The translations under genes were made by a program, and so were the position numbers. Under the pieces are notes generated by a model, which worked only from the letters and a program-made list of their open reading frames with translations, had not been told where the DNA came from and did no database searches. This document shows, in pieces, positions 5,914 to 9,819 of a stretch of DNA of 9,819 nucleotides (positions are counted from its first letter, which is position 1; every line of letters begins with the position of its first letter). Origin of the DNA: Pleionea sp052032335 (GTDB lineage: Bacteria; Pseudomonadota; Gammaproteobacteria; Enterobacterales; Kangiellaceae). The stretch covers positions 1 through 9,819 of the forward strand of contig JBPEWV010000159.1 of NCBI GenBank assembly GCA_052032335.1, given 5' to 3'.

Positions 5914-7118
5914 AGAAATCGGAAGATCGACAGATTTTGCACTCGAACAAAACTCGCCTGTGCAGCATCCAATACGGCTGATTGACGCGACAATTCGCTG
6001 GCCGCCTCAACCATATCGAGATCTTGCAGCTTCGATAAAGTCGTTTTCTGACTGAGTATCAAACCTCGATTGGTATCGAGCTCTGAATCAATAGCATTCA
6101 AACGTGCACCAATTTTTGAGCGTGTCACATCCACATTTTGCATAAAATTGTTGAGCGATGCTCCAGCATTGATCATCGTAGAGCGAAACTCGGCCCGAAC
6201 ATCCGGTTGATCGGCGTACTGATCGAGCGCCGAGATAACTTGCTCAAGGGTTTCAAAAATACTTTGTCTTCGGGATGGATTGATGGTGAATACATCAGCA
6301 TTCTGAGGTTCACCAGAAATCGAAACTCGAAAAGATTCGGATCCTGCGGTAAAGCTAATGTCGCTCCCTTCGGTATAGGTCGCACCTGTGACCACCGTTG
6401 TTGCGTTGGTTACATCAACGATGTCGTAAGTCGTGGCACTGGTAAATTGTATCTCGTAGTTGTTAACGATTGAATTGCTTGAATCGGTTCTAGGCTGAAT
6501 TACACCGGTTCCCGTATTGGCGGAATTTGCACCTGTATCCAGGTCGCCATCGCCATTAAAGGCGCTACCAAACACTGCAAAACCTGAGTCAGAGATAGGC
6601 ACTTTTATCCCTGAACTAATTCTTAACTCTCGCTGCCCCTGATCACCATTGTATTGGATACTGCCCGTAGCATCAGGAGTGAAAGGTTTGGTTTTTGAGA
6701 GAAAGCCAGAAAACAAATAGTCGCCGTTTGCATTTTGAGTATTCGCCAACCCGACCATCTCGTCATAACGCTCTTCAATTTCTACTTTAATCGCGTCCAG
6801 TTCTTGAGCGCTATAAGTACCGTTGCCCATTCCTACAAACAGTTCCTTCAATCGAAAGTTGATGTTATTAACACTACTTAACACTGACTCTTCAAGCTCA
6901 TTGTTTGAAGCTGCCAAATCGGCATTTCGATTGTACTGTTCATTTAACGCAATATCGGTGTCCAAACTCAAAACACTGGCAGCAGCCACCGGATCGTCAG
7001 CAGCCGTTAAAAATTTTCTCTGCGTTGAAATTTTCAATTGCAGCTCTCGCAACTCCGATTGACGGTTCAATATTTCCTGCAATCCAGAAGTATTAAGTTG
7101 TGACGTTGATATTCTCAT
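5910..7118 (-). CDS. flgL: Hook-filament junction protein FlgL (402 aa)
   Basis: FlgL (HAP3) forms the outer of the two junction rings between hook and filament. It resembles flagellin at its ends: MRISTSQLNTSGLQEILNRQSEL at the N terminus (given here in part), DDPVAAASVLSL (41-52), ANGDYLFSGF (130-139), and the C-terminal LQDLDMVEAASELSRQ and QASFVRVQNLSIFRFL. At 402 residues it is longer than the ~317 of enteric FlgL. The extra length fits an inserted beta-rich module at residues ~220-287 that resembles two segments of FlgK. There is no cysteine. The ATG at 7118 lies 12 bases after the flgK stop, with AAGG of that region as ribosome binding site, so it is co-transcribed with flgK. The stop overlaps the GNAT gene by 4 bases on the opposite strand. 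Confidence 0.96.
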   Translation of the reverse strand: MRISTSQLNTSGLQEILNRQSELRELQLKISTQRKFLTAADDPVAAASVLSLDTDIALNEQYNRNADLAASNNELEESVLSSVNNINFRLKELFVGMGNGTYSAQELDAIKVEIEERYDEMVGLANTQNANGDYLFSGFLSKTKPFTPDATGSIQYNGDQGQRELRISSGIKVPISDSGFAVFGSAFNGDGDLDTGANSANTGTGVIQPRTDSSNSIVNNYEIQFTSATTYDIVDVTNATTVVTGATYTEGSDISFTAGSESFRVSISGEPQNADVFTINPSRRQSIFETLEQVISALDQYADQPDVRAEFRSTMINAGASLNNFMQNVDVTRSKIGARLNAIDSELDTNRGLILSQKTTLSKLQDLDMVEAASELSRQSAVLDAAQASFVRVQNLSIFRFL

Positions 7119-7130
7119 AACGGCTGCGCC

Positions 7131-9116
7131 TTATCGGGTAGAATCAATAATGGTCTGGAACAATGTACGAGCAACCTGAATGATCTGTGCAGAGGCCTGA
7201 TAAGCCTGCTCAAATTTGATCAGCTTGGCTGCCTCTTCGTCAAGGTTAACACCAGAAATCGATTCTCGACGTTCTTTTGATTGATTCAACACGCTTTCTG
7301 CTGCTTCACCGTTGATTCTCGCTTCTTGAGTTCGTGTTCCTACGTCACTCACCAACCGACCAAAAGCTTGTTGAAAATTTGAGTTGCCACTGTCCAAAAC
7401 ACTGGCTTGTTGCAAATCACCAATGGCCAACATGTTTCGATTGTCGCCAAAGCCATTGGTATTATAATTCACGTCAAACGTATCACCCGTTTGAGGTGCA
7501 CCTTCTACCGTTACTTCGTAACCATAACTTAATCCGGCCAAAGCCAACATATCATTAGGCTGATTAGGCACATAACCAGCCACCGGACCGGTGATCACTG
7601 CATTGGTATTCGCATTGCGTACGTTGAAGGACGTCGGCGATATAAATTCAAACACCAATGGCGGGTCAAGATCGCCTGGCACATTAGTAAACTGTGGTGT
7701 CGTTGTATCAGTAACACTAACGTTGGCAATTTCTCCACTGCCCACGTTGGACGCCGAACTTTGCGCATTGACCGGTAACGCCGCTGCTATTTGCTCCTGA
7801 TTGGAAATGGCCATACCCAGATCAGCCGAACCGGTTCGCGTTGGGAATACCGCAAAACGATCGCCATTATTTGCCGCACCAGAATTTAATACCAGACTAA
7901 ACCCCTCGCCGGGAACGGCAATGGTTGCGGGTACAGCGCCCGGAGGCGGGAAAGATAAAACGGTTGTGTTCGAATCTAGGTTAGTTAAAACATAGTTACC
8001 TCCCTGGAGTCTTAAGTCGTAATTGGCGTCGGTTAAAGCGTTTGGATCATCAATTTGCAACGAAAAGTTGGCATTACCCGTATTGGTCGAGTCGGTCGTG
8101 ACGCGTCGGCTCATCGCTGCGGGATCATTGATATCAGTAAAAAATAACCCTCCCAATTGATTGTTTAAATCCATACCCAGTTGATGTTGCTGATTCATCG
8201 CGTCAGTCAGTCCAATCGCAACCCGTCCCAAGGTATTAAAAGCCGGCTCAATGATTTCCTGATTCACCCTTAATAGTCCACCTAACTTTCCCCCGCTTAA
8301 AGTCTCGGTGATGGGTACCTGACCAGCTGAAGTCTGAAGCGATAATTCAAGACTTCTTGGATCGTTGGTTTTAGGCTCTGCGATAACTTCATTGGCGGTA
8401 GCCCCAACCACCAGGGTTTGACCACTTCCGACAAAAACACTGATGGTATTGTCGTCTTGAGGCAAGGTTTTAATGTCTACCAGTTTCGCAAGATCGTTAA
8501 TCGCCCGATCGCGCTGATCCATTAAATCGTTTGGTTGCCCCTGCCCGCCGCCACTCGCTGCAGATATTTTGACGTTTAATTCGGCAATTGTTTTCCCCAG
8601 TGCGGTAATTTCTTGCGCAGCACTGTCTATGCCAACATTTATGGTTCTAGCTTGTGACGTCAGTTGCTCATTTAAGGTTTTAAATCGACCCACCAGCAAC
8701 TCACCCTGACTCAGGAGAACCTGCCGGGCCGCGACCGAAGAAGGATCATTGGCAACGGTTTGAACGGCAGAAAAGAATGCTTGCAGACCTTCGTTCAAAC
8801 TGGTCGAACTGTCGGCCAAAAGATTATCCACTCGACCGGCTTGATCCAGATACACATCCAGCTCATTAAATGCCGATGTATTGGCCTGAATTTCGAGCTG
8901 TGTCGATATATCAAAGATGCGTCTAATGGTATCCAGCTCTGCGCCAGAACCAATGTAATTACCCCCCAGAAACTGCGGAGAACGCGTATCGATTTGCGTA
9001 ACTTGCCGACTGTAACCTTCCGTGCTCGCATTCGCAATGTTATGCGACGTGGTGTTAATCGCCGCTTGATTCGCTAATAATCCTGAAACGCCAACATCTA
9101 AAAAATTGCCAGCCAT
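7131..9116 (-). CDS. flgK: Hook-filament junction protein FlgK (661 aa)
   Basis: FlgK (HAP1) forms the junction ring next to the hook. Residues 1-40 carry the rod/hook axial domain (LDVGVSGLLANQAAINTTSHNIANASTEGYSRQ in part; the NIANASTEGYSRQ core is diagnostic). Residues ~85-320 are the helical D1 region, with SLNEGLQAFFSAVQ and NDLMDQRDRAI. Residues ~620-661 are the C-terminal helix SGVNLDEEAAKLIKFEQAYQASAQ (ends given). At 661 residues it is longer than the ~550 of enteric FlgK; two similar beta-rich modules (~364-432 and ~486-560) account for it. There is no cysteine. The ATG at 9116 is preferred over a TTG three codons upstream: AAGG sits 9 bases before it and the family begins there. 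A sigma-54 promoter precedes it. Confidence 0.96.
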   Translation of the reverse strand: MAGNFLDVGVSGLLANQAAINTTSHNIANASTEGYSRQVTQIDTRSPQFLGGNYIGSGAELDTIRRIFDISTQLEIQANTSAFNELDVYLDQAGRVDNLLADSSTSLNEGLQAFFSAVQTVANDPSSVAARQVLLSQGELLVGRFKTLNEQLTSQARTINVGIDSAAQEITALGKTIAELNVKISAASGGGQGQPNDLMDQRDRAINDLAKLVDIKTLPQDDNTISVFVGSGQTLVVGATANEVIAEPKTNDPRSLELSLQTSAGQVPITETLSGGKLGGLLRVNQEIIEPAFNTLGRVAIGLTDAMNQQHQLGMDLNNQLGGLFFTDINDPAAMSRRVTTDSTNTGNANFSLQIDDPNALTDANYDLRLQGGNYVLTNLDSNTTVLSFPPPGAVPATIAVPGEGFSLVLNSGAANNGDRFAVFPTRTGSADLGMAISNQEQIAAALPVNAQSSASNVGSGEIANVSVTDTTTPQFTNVPGDLDPPLVFEFISPTSFNVRNANTNAVITGPVAGYVPNQPNDMLALAGLSYGYEVTVEGAPQTGDTFDVNYNTNGFGDNRNMLAIGDLQQASVLDSGNSNFQQAFGRLVSDVGTRTQEARINGEAAESVLNQSKERRESISGVNLDEEAAKLIKFEQAYQASAQIIQVARTLFQTIIDSTR

Positions 9117-9152
9117 AACTTTCAACCTTAATCTATGCTATTGAATTATTGC

Positions 9153-9168
9153 TGGAGCCAATGCTCCA
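9153..9168 (-). promoter_or_regulatory. Small hairpin near the 5' end of the flgK leader
   Basis: On the minus strand TGGAGC and GCTCCA form a perfect 6-bp stem with loop ATTG. It begins about 10 nt after the predicted sigma-54 start point and about 37 bases before the flgK ATG, a placement that suits a 5'-end stabilising hairpin. No T run follows, so it is not a terminator. Confidence 0.4.
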
Positions 9169-9186
9169 CAATACTTCTTGAAATAT

Positions 9187-9201
9187 TGCAAAGAACGTGC
9201 C
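9187..9201 (-). promoter_or_regulatory. Sigma-54 (RpoN) promoter of flgKL
   Basis: Reading the minus strand, GGCACG (9201-9196) and TTGCA (9191-9187) are separated by TTCT, matching the RpoN consensus TGGCACG-N4-TTGCA in all but its first base, with the invariant GG-N10-GC spacing. It lies between the flgJ stop and flgK. The predicted start point is near 9176, giving a leader of about 60 nt. flgKL is therefore probably expressed as a separate unit from flgJ, under an FleQ/FlrA- or FlrC/FleR-type activator (family knowledge; which one is not visible). Confidence 0.88.
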
Positions 9202-9219
9202 GGAATTAGCAAAGATAAA

Positions 9220-9233
9220 GTCAGAAACCTGAC
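9220..9233 (-). terminator. Weak hairpin after flgJ
   Basis: On the minus strand GTCAG and CTGAC pair over 5 bp with loop GTTT, followed by TTTATCTTT. It starts 19 bases after the flgJ stop and immediately precedes the sigma-54 promoter. The stem is short and the T run interrupted, so it would be at best a partial terminator, leaving some flgJ read-through into flgK. Confidence 0.3.
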
Positions 9234-9252
9234 ATTAGTTGAGCAGAGCTCA

Positions 9253-9819
9253 CTACTCAGCTATTTGATGCAGCGACTCGCGTACAAAAATGGAATGAAT
9301 TTTATCGGCGTAATTGGGATCGGTGGCGTAACCACCCTGATGAAGATTTTCCAGGTAACCCTTTGGATCGTCGTTATTTTCGAGTGCTTTTTGGTAACGA
9401 GGATTGTCTTGAACAAACTTAACATAATCGTTAAAACTTTCTTTGATCGAATCGTAAGCGCGAAAGTTTTGTCGCACCTTTTCTGGCAACCCCTGACTGA
9501 ATTCAATGGTGGTGGTACTGACCGAGTCACCCGACCACCGAGTGTCCGCTTTAATACCAAATAAATTAAATGACGGTTTGCCATTATGGTCCTGCCCAAA
9601 ATATTTCCCCCACCCCGTTTCCAGCGCTGCTTGAGCGATCAATACACCGGGATGAACGCCTAACGACTGCGCCGCCTTCAGCGCAAAAGGCTTAACCGAC
9701 TCAATAAAATCTTCTTTACTTTCGAATACAGGGGTTTTCTCTGTTGAATGGTTTAAAGTCTGGTTAAATGCTTTCCGATTGACCTCGTTTTGATTAACGG
9801 CTTGAGTCGTTAATGTCTG
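9253..9819 (-). CDS. flgJ: Peptidoglycan hydrolase FlgJ, C-terminal part (5' end outside window)
   Basis: FlgJ is a periplasmic protein whose N-terminal domain helps rod assembly and whose C-terminal domain is a beta-N-acetylglucosaminidase-type hydrolase that opens peptidoglycan for the rod. The frame is open from the right edge to TAG (9253-9255), giving 188 residues. The first ~40 visible residues are a Gln/Asn/Thr-rich linker, and the rest is the hydrolase domain: FIESVKPFALKAAQSLGVHP, AQAALETGWGK, FNLFGIKAD, and NDYVKFVQDNPRYQKAL. The Glu of ALETGWG (codon 9619-9621) and the Asp of NDYV (9427-9429) are exactly 64 residues apart, like the catalytic pair E184/D248 of Salmonella FlgJ, so the enzyme looks active. 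The TTG at 9640-9642 is internal. The dual-domain form is typical of beta- and gammaproteobacteria; the rod-scaffold half lies beyond the window. Confidence 0.96.
   Translation of the reverse strand, partial: QTLTTQAVNQNEVNRKAFNQTLNHSTEKTPVFESKEDFIESVKPFALKAAQSLGVHPGVLIAQAALETGWGKYFGQDHNGKPSFNLFGIKADTRWSGDSVSTTTIEFSQGLPEKVRQNFRAYDSIKESFNDYVKFVQDNPRYQKALENNDDPKGYLENLHQGGYATDPNYADKIHSIFVRESLHQIAE

Noticed and set aside
9117..9125. TTG start giving FlgK three more residues (M-K-V)
   Set aside because: AAGG is directly adjacent to that TTG, too close to serve it, but 9 bases from the ATG at 9116. Family members begin at the ATG equivalent.
9178..9564. Plus-strand frame of 128 residues across the flgJ end
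   Set aside because: It lies antisense to a clearly conserved FlgJ catalytic domain, runs over the sigma-54 promoter and shows no family features.
9253..9642. Short independent hydrolase gene starting at TTG 9642
   Set aside because: The frame stays open to the window edge and the upstream residues continue the hydrolase fold and a FlgJ-type linker, so it is an internal codon of flgJ.

Overview
The window is one stretch of a polar-type flagellar locus from a Gram-negative bacterium, most likely a marine or aquatic gammaproteobacterium (inference from gene content, flagellin style, moderate GC and promoter types). Every protein-coding gene can be assigned to late flagellar assembly except one GNAT acetyltransferase.

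Layout. The plus strand carries the 3' end of one flagellin gene (1-560), a 424-base gap with a hairpin terminator, a textbook sigma-28 promoter and a repeat-rich leader, then a complete second flagellin (985-2460), flaG (2555-2980) and a strong bidirectional terminator. A second regulatory gap (2981-3329) follows. It holds another textbook sigma-28 promoter, a FleQ-box-like sequence at the predicted start point, a perfect 18-bp palindrome and a weak sigma-54-like element. After it comes the tight cluster fliD-fliS-fliT-GNAT (3330-5913). The minus strand carries flgJ (C-terminal half, running off the right edge), flgK and flgL, and a near-consensus sigma-54 promoter lies between flgJ and flgK. 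The two gene blocks converge: the stop codons of the GNAT gene and flgL overlap in the palindrome TTAA, leaving no room for a terminator.

How the genes work together. FlgJ cuts peptidoglycan so the rod can pass. FlgK and FlgL form the hook-filament junction, FliD caps the growing filament, and the two flagellins polymerise under the cap. FliS and FliT are the cytoplasmic export chaperones for flagellin and for FliD (and, in enterobacteria, FlgK). FlaG tunes filament properties. The promoters suggest a cascade: flgKL from sigma-54, and flagellin and fliD from sigma-28, with a possible FlrA/FleQ-type input at fliD.

The least explained items are the five copies of TTCTCAG in the roughly 220-nt flagellin leader, the FleQ-like box on the fliD start point, the GNAT gene coupled to fliT, the shared inserted module in FlgK (two copies) and FlgL (one copy), and the overlapping convergent stop codons. 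I saw no RNA genes, mobile elements or CRISPR. The core genes are ordinary, and I do not claim a wholly new system.
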